A stretch of 64,000 nt of DNA, from assembly GCF_014839805.1 (NCBI RefSeq), contig NC_051138.1:5578983-5642982 (forward strand). Reading direction: 5' to 3'. Positions 24,464 through 36,455 of the stretch are shown here, one piece after another; position 1 is the stretch's first letter, and the number at the start of each line of letters is the position of its first letter. The DNA is from Manduca sexta. Its lineage: Eukaryota; Arthropoda; Insecta; Lepidoptera; Sphingidae. Under the pieces are notes generated by a model. That model saw only the letters and a list, made by a program, of their open reading frames with translations. It was not told the origin of the DNA and ran no database searches. A program made the translations under genes and the position numbers.

Positions 24464-25321
24464 AAAATATACTATAAGCAAATTAAAATTGCAGTTGTGT
24501 GTATATTTCAGTTCAAAAATAGAGGTAGAAAATTTTATTTAAATGAAAACACCCGACCTATTATTTGCAAATCTATTTATTGATTGTGTTCATATCAAAG
24601 TTTAAAAAAACTCTGTCCCATCTACAAAGTTATTTCATATGAAATTGGAAAACATTTCTCCAAACATATTTAGGGGGTCAATACCAGCACAACGTCCGAA
24701 TCGCGAAGGGTGGGCACCGCGTCAGTACCGATCCCGCCCTACGGGCAAATATAAAAATCATTCATATGGACAAAATAAAATTGCATCCCAAATAACCCGG
24801 TGCTCATCGGCCGAAAATCTATTAGCAATAAATATGAAGTTTTCCGATTTCACAGGATTTAAAACGGCTATCGCACCGTCTGATATAAAACGCGAACTCT
24901 TATGACTTTTCTGTTTTACGACGCCGTAGTTTTATTGGTTTTCAAAATTAATTACCTACCTTATGATATGACTGAGATAAATTATTTTATAACGACATTT
25001 TCACCTTGTCCGGTGTTTTGGTTATGCATGTTTGGTTTTTAATTGAGTCATTAAACATTGACTTATGTATCTCGTTTTTAAATCCAATATATTTCCTTTT
25101 ACGTAAAGTAATTAATTCTACTTAGTTTTTTCGGGTCAATATGAATTCGTGTTTCTAGATTGTGCCATATATAACGGTGCAAATCTTAATGCGGTTGGGC
25201 TAAAGACCTGCATCATTTTAATATAAACGCTATCGTATTTACTGAACGTGTATCTATATGTTGTATGGATAATGAACCAACTCCTATCCATTGATTTAAG
25301 TATATTTAGTAATGCAATAAT
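24464..25321. other. Intergenic DNA; unexplained open frame
   Basis: An 88-codon open frame at 24639-24905 (plus) is GC-richer than its surroundings in its middle (RPNREGWAPRQYRSRPTG). I recognise no domain and no splice context, so I do not call it a gene. Confidence 0.45.
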
Positions 25322-25490
25322 AACAATATGAGGTCTGTATTATATACTGACCCACTCATGGGCACAGGCGGCCCATATTACCACCATGCTGGACTAGTGC
25401 GAGTTGACAGACTTCACATCCCATTGAAATTCTTATGGAGAACTTATGTATGCCAGTTATCTCACGATGTTTTCCTTTACCAATAAAGCC
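25322..25490 (-). mobile_element. tRNA-derived SINE, family 1, truncated copy E
   Basis: Only the body and tail remain (gtctgtattatatactgacccac, ccaccatgctggactagtgcg, tcacgatgttttccttt). The tRNA head, which would lie to the right, is missing, and the copy has several small deletions. Confidence 0.8.
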
Positions 25491-25714
25491 ATACCATTAC
25501 CATATACATTTGGATACCATATAAGGTAAATCCCTGGCCTGTCAGTTTCCGTCGTCACATCAAGTAGAAAGAGAGGCGTCCAGAATACAGTGTCTTCCAA
25601 TTACATCTTACCATTGAATGTGACGGGATGATGAGGTCAGTGCGATGCCAAGCAGTACTTGAATTGACAGACGCGACACTTGGTACGAAGTAATTGACCT
25701 ACTCCTATCGATAT

Positions 25715-25935
25715 TATTCTTCTTCTTTCTCGTTTTCTTCATGACTGAAGGTCGTGCCCGCTTTTGTAAACCTTGGTGGTGGCGCTGACGAGCTGCTTCT
25801 ACTCCACCCTCTCTTGTGCCTGTCGCAAAGCATCCGTGAATGGGATTCCTATGACCTCTCTGATGGTGTCAGACTATTGGGTAGGTGATTGGCCTCTAGG
25901 TCTTTTGCCGTCTACTCTACCCACCACAACCATCG
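25715..25935 (-). pseudogene. C-terminal scrap of an RTE-type LINE reverse transcriptase ORF
   Basis: Read on the minus strand from about 25935, the frame gives GRVDGKRPRGQSPTQ, a stop, then SDTIREVIGIPFTDALRQ and QERVE. This order resembles the C-terminal end of many RTE-class LINEs (a G-K-x-x-G-x-R-x-R-G-R-x-P pattern, then W-x-D, then a helical R-Q-A stretch, ending in G-H-D). Internal stops show it is dead. The AGAAGAAGAA-like stretch at the minus-strand 3' end (25716-25730) may be its tail. Confidence 0.6.
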
Positions 25936-26714
25936 ATATTATTAGATTAGAAATACTGATAAACATTTGGAATACTATGTCCAGAGACAAGTCTGGACTT
26001 TTGTTTTGAAAATACCCACATGCTTTACTTACATGTGACAAACTATACGCGGATGTTGCCACGTGAAAAAACTAGTTTACATATTAATGTATTCTACAGG
26101 TAAGTAATTTTTTATCTGAATGTAATCTGTTCGGATTTATTATAAGTAGGTAGATTTGATTTAAAATGTTTTAAACTGGATTGTAAAAACTATTTTATTG
26201 CAAAGCGAAAATCAAAGAGAAATCAATAATAAGATTTGATTTGAAATAAATAGAACCAAGTTATTTTCAGGAAAATAAAAGTATTTTCGTTAGATGAGTA
26301 TTATTGACTAGTTAGATACAATATATTTGAAACGCCTTTATTGTTTGCTAACAACGTGAAAAAACAATTTAAAAACAGATTGATACAAATTCTGTATAAT
26401 TTTGTAACACATTTTTTTATTTTCCTTTTAAGTGTCGTGTAATAATTATAAAAACAAAATGTATTATAAGACCTCATTAAGATAGTGGCCACAGTTATTT
26501 GACAGAGTTATTCAAAAAAGTTGTATTAATAAAAACTTCATACATGACGAGGATGATTGATAAGGTATTTAAAGATAAAAATATAATAAATCTAATGGTT
26601 TTGCTTATTTAACTCGAATTTTTTACGAAGTATTCAATTATGAACCTTATATCATCTGGTTAATGATACCGAATAGCATTTGCCTTCAGCACTCCTCGAC
26701 TGTAGATACAAAAC

Positions 26715-27245
26715 AAGTTTAGGGTCGCAATGTGTTTCGGGATGAACGGTAGCGTGGTAGGTAGACCTCACACCGTTGGAGTGAAAACTAGGCCTTCGGA
26801 CATAGAAAGCCCGCACCTCATGACCCGAAATTGGCCACCGTGGAGTTTTAGTTGGTATTCTGCCGTGTTAAGCGCAAAAGCGGTATGTCAGGGAAACCTT
26901 ATTTCGAGATAATACTGAGATAGAGAAACTCTTTTAAGTTTTTTTAATAAGTTCTAACAAAGATACCGTTATTTAGGCAAATTCATTGGATGGGCATTTG
27001 TTTAAGCTATCTGACGCCATAAAAATCAAGATTCTTATTTTTTTTGAGATACGGCAGTAATTGTCATGCGTAGGGTGTATAATGTACCTAATATAGTGTT
27101 AGGGACTAAGTCCGGAGTAGTCCGACGTGTTCCATCTCTCCGCTCGGCTTTACGCCGGATCGTAAGCCCGGCGAACCTAACATAACCGTCCAGTCGCTAC
27201 CCATACGGCCGGGCGTTAGTGGTAGGTCACTTTCGTCGCGAAAAC
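26715..27245. repeat. Two unclassified GC-rich patches, probably old repeats
   Basis: Bases 26722-26915 and 27115-27245 are clearly more GC-rich than the AT-rich DNA between and around them. They contain phrases such as ccgtggagttttagttggtattc and cgtaagcccggcgaacctaac that look like dispersed repeats. I cannot name a family and see no intact frame. Confidence 0.35.
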
Positions 27246-29411
27246 AAAAAAAAAGAGTTTCCATTTATATAAATGAAATATTTTTTTAAATTACTAGTTA
27301 GTTATATCATTGATATTATCTTTGTATTTACGTCGGATGCAAGATCATTATTTTTTAGAAGTGATACTACTTCATAAACATAATTGTTTTAAAGTAAACG
27401 TCTTTATTATGGTTTATATTCCACTGAGGGTTTTAGTACTTATAGACTGAAAAAAGCATTTGTATATTATATAAGATACTTGCATCCGAATTCATATTTC
27501 TATCATATTTAAGTTAGTCATATGATGTCAATAAATACTGCATTTCATTATCGTGGTTAGTGCAAATAGGATCATAAAACAAAACACAAACTGATAATTT
27601 TCCCTTTTAATCTTGATATTTTCATCTACGATACAAGGCACACACACAATTTTAATTAAATCAATAATAATCATATAATAAATAATAATGTTTGCTTGAA
27701 CTGCGTACTATTACCCAAAGAAATAATACGTACATCGACTGAGAAGCCTCAACATTTAAATAAAGAAAAAATCTATACTATGAACGTCAAGACAATTATA
27801 GACAATACTGTATTTGTGTGCCGGCCGGCTACTTACAACTGTTATATCCTAACTCAGTATTGTCAATTTACTTTGTGATGAAACAATAATCAAATGATAC
27901 GAAGGACCACATTCACGCTCTTTACACAGTCACTCGTGATCAGCTAAACATTTATTATAACAACTAAGTTTTATTCATTACATCGTATTATCCGTTACAG
28001 ATAATTTACCAAATTAATTGTATGAATCGAATATTTGTATCGGCGCTTGACTATTAATAACTTATTTATAACAAATAAAACATTAAGGTATACTGTTGTT
28101 ACTCAATGTCGGTCATCGCGGACATCTGCGCCTGATTACTCAAAAAACGTATTTCATATCACGTAATAGCCAAGCGCCAATTCTCCGCTTCATATACTCT
28201 AAATCTTATTAAAACTATTTAAGACATCCAAAGTCTCGTAAACTAAGCATCAATATAAATAACGCTATCATTTCATACTTTTTATATGTATAATTTTAAA
28301 ACTACTGAACTTACGTTAGCACTTCTACTCATATACATCGATACTGCGTTACAGATACGAGACACAGCGAATATAATTATTTATACAGCGTCTACATTAC
28401 CAAAGTTAAAACGAGACACTTAACGTTACATTGTACGAATAGTCGAGAACCGCACTGTCTCTGCTGCCTGTGTTCTCTCTTACTGTTCAGTCAATAAACA
28501 ATTGTAAAAATGTATCTTTTCAAAACCACTAACTTAAGGTATCATCTATAGTACATTTTATGATTAAAAAGATATACTAGTTTCAGTTACAACTAATCAT
28601 TGCACTAAAATTGAATAAATTACGTGATAGTGAAGATCACATAACATTACTTTATTGATATTGAACGTTACTTTTTTGGGTGACATAATGTTTACCTACT
28701 GTCACTCAGTTTTACTGACGATATGGTGGTCTTTTGCAAATATTAAACAAACGGTCTTATAGGAACTTAAACACCCTTTACAGAACAACGGCGAGACTAG
28801 TGTAGTCAACTTTAGAAAAAAACAAAACTCCAAAAGCAGTCTTTGATCAATTCCAACCATTGTTTCAATCGATCTCTGACCGACAAAATTCATCAAAGCT
28901 TATGATATGTATGTAGTAGGTAGATACGGATTGAACGTTTCCAAATAACCTTGATCCAATGTGCACATCACAAGAGTTAAACAACAGAAAATACTTATTA
29001 CATAAATATGGCATTTAACGATAAGTGTAAAGGTACTACTCGTGGTTTAAATATTGAAGAATAAAATAAATTATATATTTGAATCGTCGATAAAACCGCA
29101 TGTCTTACTCCTAATAATAATATATAAAGTGTTATTTACAAATTTTACTATGGAAGAAAATTTGACGAGACTCCGTTGAACGTTACGAAACCTCCTTATT
29201 ACGAATTCAATAACAATATTTACAAATTATTCTCAATAATACGAAGTACCTACAACTTCATTGAGATCCTCACGCCGAAAACTTAGAATAGAATAAACAA
29301 TAAGATGAACATTCGAATCTTGAGAACTATCAAAGACACTCGTTCGTGCGTAGGTATTCTGAAAGATTAGTGTGACGGTATACCATTGTTCGCCAATCTA
29401 AATCTTTGGAT
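27246..29411. other. 3' flank of dac
   Basis: AT-rich, with no gene supported. If the dac 3' UTR is longer than the nearest poly(A) signal suggests, part of this stretch would belong to it. A further minus-strand AATAAA lies at 28651-28656. Confidence 0.4.
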
Positions 29412-29417
29412 TTTATT
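29412..29417 (-). terminator. dac: Candidate dac polyadenylation signal (AATAAA)
   Basis: The minus strand reads AATAAA here, about 110 bases after the stop codon at 29524-29526. Developmental transcription factors often use longer 3' UTRs, so distal signals such as 28651-28656 are alternatives. Confidence 0.4.
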
Positions 29418-29523
29418 TTTCCCTAAATTCAGGTTTGACGCTGATCATTGGTTTTCTCGATTCGTTGACTTCTTTATCGTACTCTTGGTTGTCGGGGAAG
29501 TCCATGGCCCCGGCGTGTGCCAG

Positions 29524-29654
29524 CTAAGTGGCTGAGCTGAAAAGCACCGAGTTCTTGTAGTAGCCGGCGCGGTCGGAGAGCGGGCTCTTCACGTCGCGTT
29601 CCATAGCCTGCTGTCGCGACTTGCGCTCCATCTCCAACTCCTGCGCCAGGGACT
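29524..29654 (-). CDS. dac: dachshund, last coding exon
   Basis: The acceptor is tccacag at 29655-29661 (minus strand). The exon begins with two bases (AG) that complete a codon, then encodes SLAQELEMERKSRQQAMERD and continues to SSAT and TAG at 29526-29524: 42 residues plus stop. The charged ELEMERKSRQQAMER stretch continues the coiled coil of the Dachshund DD2 domain (the Eya-binding C-terminal Dachbox known in the family). The S-L-x-x-E-L/I-E order matches the NDSLTPEIE region I recall from vertebrate DACH. The 5' phase fits both the exon at 48406-48552 directly and the second half of the exon at 47159-47364. The exon is GC-rich against AT-rich flanks. Confidence 0.85.
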
Positions 29655-31719
29655 CTGTGGACAACGGATATATTTTCAAATTATTTTATAATCTATAAAA
29701 ATATCTTCCATTATATCTAAATTACATGTTTTCAGAATAATAAATTAATGTCACGAATGTTAAAGAACTAGAACAAAAGTATAATAATTCAAATAGTCAG
29801 ATTATAAACCCGAACCTTTTAAAAGAGAGATACCATGGCCAACACGAGACTTTAGATAATTATACAACATGTAATCTACTATTTAATACAACGAAGTAAT
29901 AATAAATTATCAATTTCAAATACATGCAGCATAGCATACGGTGCGGGCGTGGAAGTGAGAGAAAATCGTACACGACATTAAAACGCAAGTGTGTCGCCCC
30001 GGGAAATGTCATTAGTGTTTAGGGGAAACCCATTTCACATCAAACGGACTTCACATCCGTACGGCGTATTCTAATTTAATATGCGATGTTGCTCGGTAAA
30101 AACGTATCACGCGCAATATTGTGTTATTAAATTGTGTCTAGAAGGGTTGTTCCTTTGCGCTCACTTCTCTTCTATATTAGTGTTAATTTATTGTTAAATA
30201 TCATATCTCTTTATAAAATAAACGTTAGTATACACGCTATATAGCGTAAAGTATTTGAATTACGAACGCACACAAAATTCAAATGCGTTTTGGAGCAAAT
30301 GAAATCAAATTCAAATATTTTAATATTTCAAAACACGTCTTGACGATAGGAGGATTCTCTAATAAGATTTTAGGTAAATTGACAAAGTTCGTGAAGAGGC
30401 AAGAGTAGGTGAGGTAAGGCAATTGTCTCCAAAAACGTCGACGTTTTACGAAATATGCTTATTCAATTTCATGCAACGCTTGCCGCCTCCTGCAATTTAC
30501 GAGATATAAAAGATATAAACGGAATCGCGTTTTTTGCTTACTTTGTTGGAACATTTTCTCAACGGGGAATTCAATTTTTGATCCTGACATTCGTAGACAA
30601 TTTATGCTTCGAGTGTCTTCATTTATAGCATTTCAACGATATTGTATGTTTAATTATAATTAGTGATGGTATATTCAACGTTGATATGTTTTCGTTTCTA
30701 AAAAAAATTATATGGTCGATGACAATTTGTTTTAAAAACATTCGTCAGTAAAAAAAACTCAATTATAATCCGATTTGTTTCTGTGAAGTCTTGCTCCAGG
30801 GCGCCACACTCGCAAGTGTCGCGCGAGGGTTGTCCCGAAACAGAACCTATTATCTCGGGCGAGATTATACGCCTAGGGCGTCACAATTAAATATTATACA
30901 CTTAAAAGCTTCGGCCTTTGCCGTTTCACTTCGCTGCCACCCCTAAATGTCCCATTAGGTTTGTTTGAATACGTAATATTTTTGCATTTGCCGCTTCTAA
31001 AACAGAATTGCCGGTTCCTTTGAGATGTATAATCTATTTGTTCTTTGAAACAACTGTAATGGTTGAGTGCTCAGCTTAATAAAAAGTTATCCAGTAATGT
31101 TTGCCCTCGTCTTTCCCAACACAAGATGTCTACAAAAGACATTTGTTAATTCAGAATGATTTCAGAATCGAATAGGTATTCTTACATTCAACAATGACAT
31201 TTACTTTCACAGTTTCGTAAAGACACAAAAACATTTAAAAGAACTATTTCGATTTCGTTTCGATCAGATAGTCAGGGAATGATAAAAAAGGACTTTACAA
31301 GGTAGACGTGATTCCATTTATTTGTAATACCAATAGAAATAAAATGACACAGTTGTTAAGTGACAGTGAGAACGGAGACCTTTTTTATCTTAATAAGTAA
31401 AGCAATAAGTACATTCTATTAAAAGAAGTTTCATAACACACCCGAGCAAATTGGAAGTAATTTTTAGAAGTTAAACATCAATACTTCGAACAATTTAGTA
31501 TGAATTTAAGAATGTGCTGGATTCACCGTGGTGATAGGTACCACAGTCTCAAAAGAAATTTGATGTGTAACGATGGCTCTGTTGTATAATCTTATATAGC
31601 CAATAAGATCAGAAATTTACGTGTATATGTGTAATGACAGCGATAATGCTGACACAATATGGGTGCATAGGGTGTGTAGTTTTAGTCTCCGATATCGTTT
31701 CGAACAGCGTCCGATGTAT

Positions 31720-31920
31720 ATCGGAACCGACATTTTGATGACACAATGAAAGAGAGTAGCAGGTGAAGTGTCACGTCGCATTTCCTTTACTGTTTTAACG
31801 TTACATCATTAAAACAGTTCGAAATGTAAAGGTCGTTTTATAAAACATGCGGTTTGTGGTGCGTCAGTCATTCCGACACAATTATCGGTGTCGGTACAGC
31901 TGCCGACACGACCGACATGT
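31720..31920. promoter_or_regulatory. Cluster of CCGACA motifs and short dyads (candidate regulatory patch)
   Basis: CCGACA or its complement occurs at 31727, 31873, 31889 (TGTCGG), 31903 and 31912. Two dyads overlap the patch: ACTGTTTTAA/TTAAAACAGT (31789-31798 and 31809-31818) and GTGTCGG/CCGACAC (31888-31894 and 31903-31909). The motif clustering is plain in the sequence. A regulatory function is only an inference from its place in a dac intron. Confidence 0.3.
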
Positions 31921-34900
31921 CACTATCGATACTATTGCGGACATTTCACCTGGTCATCGTTGTTAATGACAAAACTAAGTAAGCCAGTCTTCGCAAAACC
32001 GAAGAGCCTACCCTTAGATACTCGAGGAATTAAACCTTCCTCAAAGTCGATTCATTAATTACCAAGTACGATTTCATAACACATCAATTCCGATGCTTAA
32101 TCTTTCAGCTGATTAAACTATAAAAGAACGTAGTAAATAATTCACATTTTATGCTTTCAATTTCTTTCTTAATTTTCAAAGGAGTTATGTAAGACACGGC
32201 AAAATAATTATAGTCTTAATAACATTTTGGTTAAAAAATACTATTCAACGCACTGAGTAACTAATTCAATTAAAATTATACGAATATTTAGTGAAATACA
32301 TAATATTGATTACATTGGACGACTCATTAATATTCGTTGTCATAATTTTTTATGTCACCTAACACCCCTGTAAGAATAATAGAAAGTCCATCTGCTCATT
32401 ATTTTTAACGATTTTTAGCAATCGACACCTTTGTGGGTTGTTAAGGCGAAATTAATTATGGCCGTAAAAATATATAAAGAAAAAAAGTTGATTAATACTT
32501 TAGGTGGAAATTTGAGATGGTTGGTAAAAAAGGGTTGCTTTAAACAGATGATGTGTAAAGGGAACTATATCGCATTGGTCACGAAATGAGTTCATAAACA
32601 ACCGGTGGCTAGGCCCGGCTGCTGACAATCCGACCGTGTCTAATTCCATTGATTGGATTGATTTTCCGTTAGAGACATATTTTTTAGTCCTGTACCAAGT
32701 ACACGTAGTGATCGATTGGACTTTATGAGTTTGGTGATATGGTTAATATTTAATTAGTATTTGGTATGGTCTATTGCTGACATTCAATCGTATTACTAAT
32801 TAGTCCATACTTTAAATTGTGTTACCTTATAGGCTATATTGTCTATGTTCGAGTGTTGAATAGGCGACGACTAAAAAATTGCAAGCAATAATGATGTCAA
32901 ATTTGTCTAACTTTTTCAAGTGCGTTCGTAATTTTTGTATAAATTATTTGCTCTAAGAATTGGAAAACTAAAAATACATTGGACAAATTGATGAAAACTC
33001 TGTGTTCAATACTGCGGTTGTATTACCAGAACATAAACAAAAAAGTTAATATCGTCAAAGGTTTTTGAGCGCACCTGTGCGGTACAATTTTTATTCCATT
33101 CATTTTACAAGCTCACCTAAAAAGTAACATGGAGGAGTTTCCTCTTTATTAATTTTTCAACTTTATATTACTTATATAATATCGCTCGGTTTATTCGTTT
33201 CGCTTGAGATAAAAAACCTGTTTTATAAAAATAAATTGAATTGAAATTTTTGGGATAAATGGAGTATGCTATGGTACACATTTATTCGTAATTGAGTGAT
33301 GAATACTCCTTGATGGCAAACACTTACTACAAAATTTATCATCTCTAACTCGCTTTTGAACCGATTCTGACAATTCTACCCTCAACGTGCCCTTAGAAGT
33401 TGCCTTACTTAAAATCCGTAGTGGTTGGTTGACCATAAGCCATATTATATTAATGAATACGGTACTTGATGTATATATAAATACACACACAGAAAATAAG
33501 TTTTAAATGTACTTCGCACTTAAGAATATCGTGGTCACGACCTAATGCAATAGATCAATATACATTTGTTCTGAGCACTATTGTGATACAACCAACTAAT
33601 AAGCCTTGATACGATCTTATATCATGTAATCATGTTAACTAATATAATAGTTGTTTGTAGGACATGGCCGCAACACAGGGACAATTGTGTTAAAAAGCAT
33701 TTTAAATTCGATAAATACATTGATGATATTGATTAGTTTGCGAAGCGTTTATTTATACCAATAACCACATTGATTGGTTCCACTAATTATGATTGATTGC
33801 TAATACGTACGTAAACATTACAATTATTATGTTGCTCCCAGAAACATTGTTTATTTTAACGAATATAGGTGACGTAGTTGGCTTTACGAAAATCTTGTGT
33901 TATAATAAAAACTTAATACATAATTCTTTCATTACCATATTTTTTAGTACACAACTATTACATATATTCGCTATTCTTCTGAATCGAATAAAATGATTAA
34001 GATAAGCGTAGATTTTAGATAAATAAATCGAAGTATTAAAATTATTAATCCAAACGTTTCTATTTTCATATTCATAAATTAACGTAATTTCGAATTGGTT
34101 TCGTTATTTAAATATTTCTAAGTTGTTTGCAATACTTTTGACTCATCTCGTTTCTTATAAAAAGCACGTAGAAAAAAGTTTTCTAATTTAGGAATAATAA
34201 AATATGTTTTTTTTCTTTTACCGACGGCACTGAGGAAAGTTGATGAAAGGCTCCAAGTTTTAATTTTTGTTTTTCTGTTACCAACCTTTTTTTATATTTA
34301 CAACCCGCTTGTATTTTTGTGTTTTAGCTTTATGGGCATCTTATATTTTTATTTTTACGTCTTCCTTTGCAGTGCCGTGTCCAAAGTCAGAAAATTATGC
34401 AATAAACTGTTTTTCAGTATATTCTTTAATGATTAGAGGTAGTCAAATAGAATATTAATTAATTTACTAATTATTTTCTCACTATTTAAGTTATTATATA
34501 CTTTATATTATATATCAAATGAATATAAATTTCAGTAAATATAATCAGTCGATGATAATATTAACTTATATCTAAACCAAAATTCGGCGACTAATCCAAT
34601 AGTAAATTGAATTAAGACTAATCTTCGCAATTGGCTTAAGCCGTCCACGAGGCAATCCATTTGTTTACAAGACGATTACGATGCTAGAAAAAAGTTTCGC
34701 ATCGTTACTCTGTGGTTGGTTAGATATTCGTAAAAATATTGCGCGTCTAGTGTTGTCTTTGATTTCTTTTCTTATTATCCTGGCATGTAATTTTACTACT
34801 CTGGCAGCAAGTACAGCGTAGATTTAATAATATAATGTTAACTAAAACAGGGCCCTTATTCTGTATGATAGTGTAAACGCGTAACTCGGCCGTGTCATGT

Positions 34901-36083
34901 TATCTTCGAGAAATGTGTGTGGAATGGTATTCTGTAAGCCAAATTTCTATAGTACTAAACATGATGCGTTGTGGTTTGTGCTTGTTACGCACTGTTAAAA
35001 TAACGTGCGGGATAGAGAATAAGGCCCCAGTTTGTGTCCCTCAAATATTCCCAAATTATTATTGCACGTATTTTCTCATGGATTAAAAAAAAATCTTAAT
35101 TTTATATGGTTTAGTGCGACATACTCCATTCTATTTGTATGGAATCGTTAAACTTGCGTGTTCGCGTGCGTTTCGACACTTGGGGTAGGGTAACAGTTCA
35201 AATTAGTTGCAATTTCTACTTAAACCGGACCGTCGGCAAAAATCACGTGGGCAAAATGCAGGAAATGATTAAATCCATATCACTGGTTTGCTTAGCCTTA
35301 CACTTGCCCGTAATGTCGACATATCAAATAGTTATTTACACATTTATAGTATTTGTTTACCTCGGTGAATACCGAGAAAAATATCTGAAATATTTTCCGT
35401 TGCTTTAGTACATAAACAAGATTGGCGATTTTTTGTGATTCATCTTAAGTTAAGTGATCATGGTCGTCCAGGAACATTAAATAATAAATAAATATAAAAA
35501 AAATCTAAAATACATCGCGATAGATCTTAAAATGTTGTTTTCAAAAATGGAATTTATGGCTTCTGATTATAAAATAACCGATCATCAAAATGCCACAATC
35601 TCATATCTTCGATATCCCGGGGATCCCGGGGAAGTCGCACACATGTTACTTTAATAGTTTGGTACAATATACGTAAATTTCTTCTGTCAAAATAACGTCA
35701 TTGTATTAGGCCCATGTAGCAATCTAATGCTATACGTGAAAACAAATTCGTAATCATGAAATAAAATTGCCTTTGATAAACTGCGAAATATTTCAATATT
35801 TCCACAATGATTGAAGGCGCGTGGTCGCAGCACGCAGACGCGCACACACAAGGCCGGTGCATTTTTAATGAAATTTCTGGGCTCTCCACAAAGCGGATAT
35901 ACATGAAAAAAACTACGGTTTGATTCACCGATACGTGCATCACATTTTTGCTCCTCGTTGGCTAAAAGTTGAGTGCATTGCGTTTTTTGATATCAAATAA
36001 AACGTTATTCGTTTTTGAGTTAACAAGGGGCTTGTACTTTTACAACGGCGTTTGTTATCAAACGAATGTTTGGTACAATGGAA

Positions 36084-36088
36084 GTATC
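36084..36088. repeat. Target site duplication of the Gypsy element, left copy
   Basis: GTATC lies immediately outside the left LTR and again at 45560-45564 outside the right LTR, the mark of a single integrase-mediated insertion. Confidence 0.9.
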
Positions 36089-36200
36089 TGAAGTAAGCAA
36101 ACACACGGATGGTCTGTTGAGAACTGGTTTATTATTTTATTTGCCTCGAACAGTATTAATTACAACTACCCGCTTCTTAATAATATCTATAACCATTACA
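36089..36200 (-). repeat. LTR (3' LTR in element orientation)
   Basis: 112 bp, identical base for base to 45448-45559, with TG...CA ends when read on either strand. On the minus strand it contains two overlapping-type poly(A) signals (AAATAAAATAATAAACC), so it could end transcripts passing through it in the dac direction. Confidence 0.95.
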
Positions 36201-36213
36201 TCTTCCCCCTTTT
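36201..36213 (-). promoter_or_regulatory. Polypurine tract of the Gypsy element
   Basis: The minus strand reads AAAAGGGGGAAGA directly before the 3' LTR. This is the expected primer site for plus-strand DNA synthesis. Confidence 0.85.
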
Positions 36214-36272
36214 AATAAACCAAAAGACATATATCACTAAAGAATTTTGCCTATATAATGAATATGAAGTTA

Positions 36273-36455
36273 TTAGTTTTTGAAAAATAATGCAAGCTTG
36301 TCTCGAGCCTTAGCAGCAGCTTTTCTAATTTTAGGCGAACTCGAGAGCGCGGAATTAAGTGACGAACTGGCCCCATCTTTATTTTTGTGAACACTTACAT
36401 CAACCTCCCTCCTTTCCGCGGGGGAAAGAAAGTGGTGACTTAGGCCTACATGCAT
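36273..36455 (-). CDS. Short open frame overlapping the end of pol (doubtful)
   Basis: A 60-codon frame overlaps the last 56 bases of pol in another frame and runs on 127 bases beyond its stop. It is lysine- and serine-rich with KIRKAAAKARDKLALFF near its end. It might be the true C-terminal tail of Pol displaced by a one-base shift, or chance. No domain is recognised. Confidence 0.25.
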   Translation of the reverse strand: MHVGLSHHFLSPAERREVDVSVHKNKDGASSSLNSALSSSPKIRKAAAKARDKLALFFKN

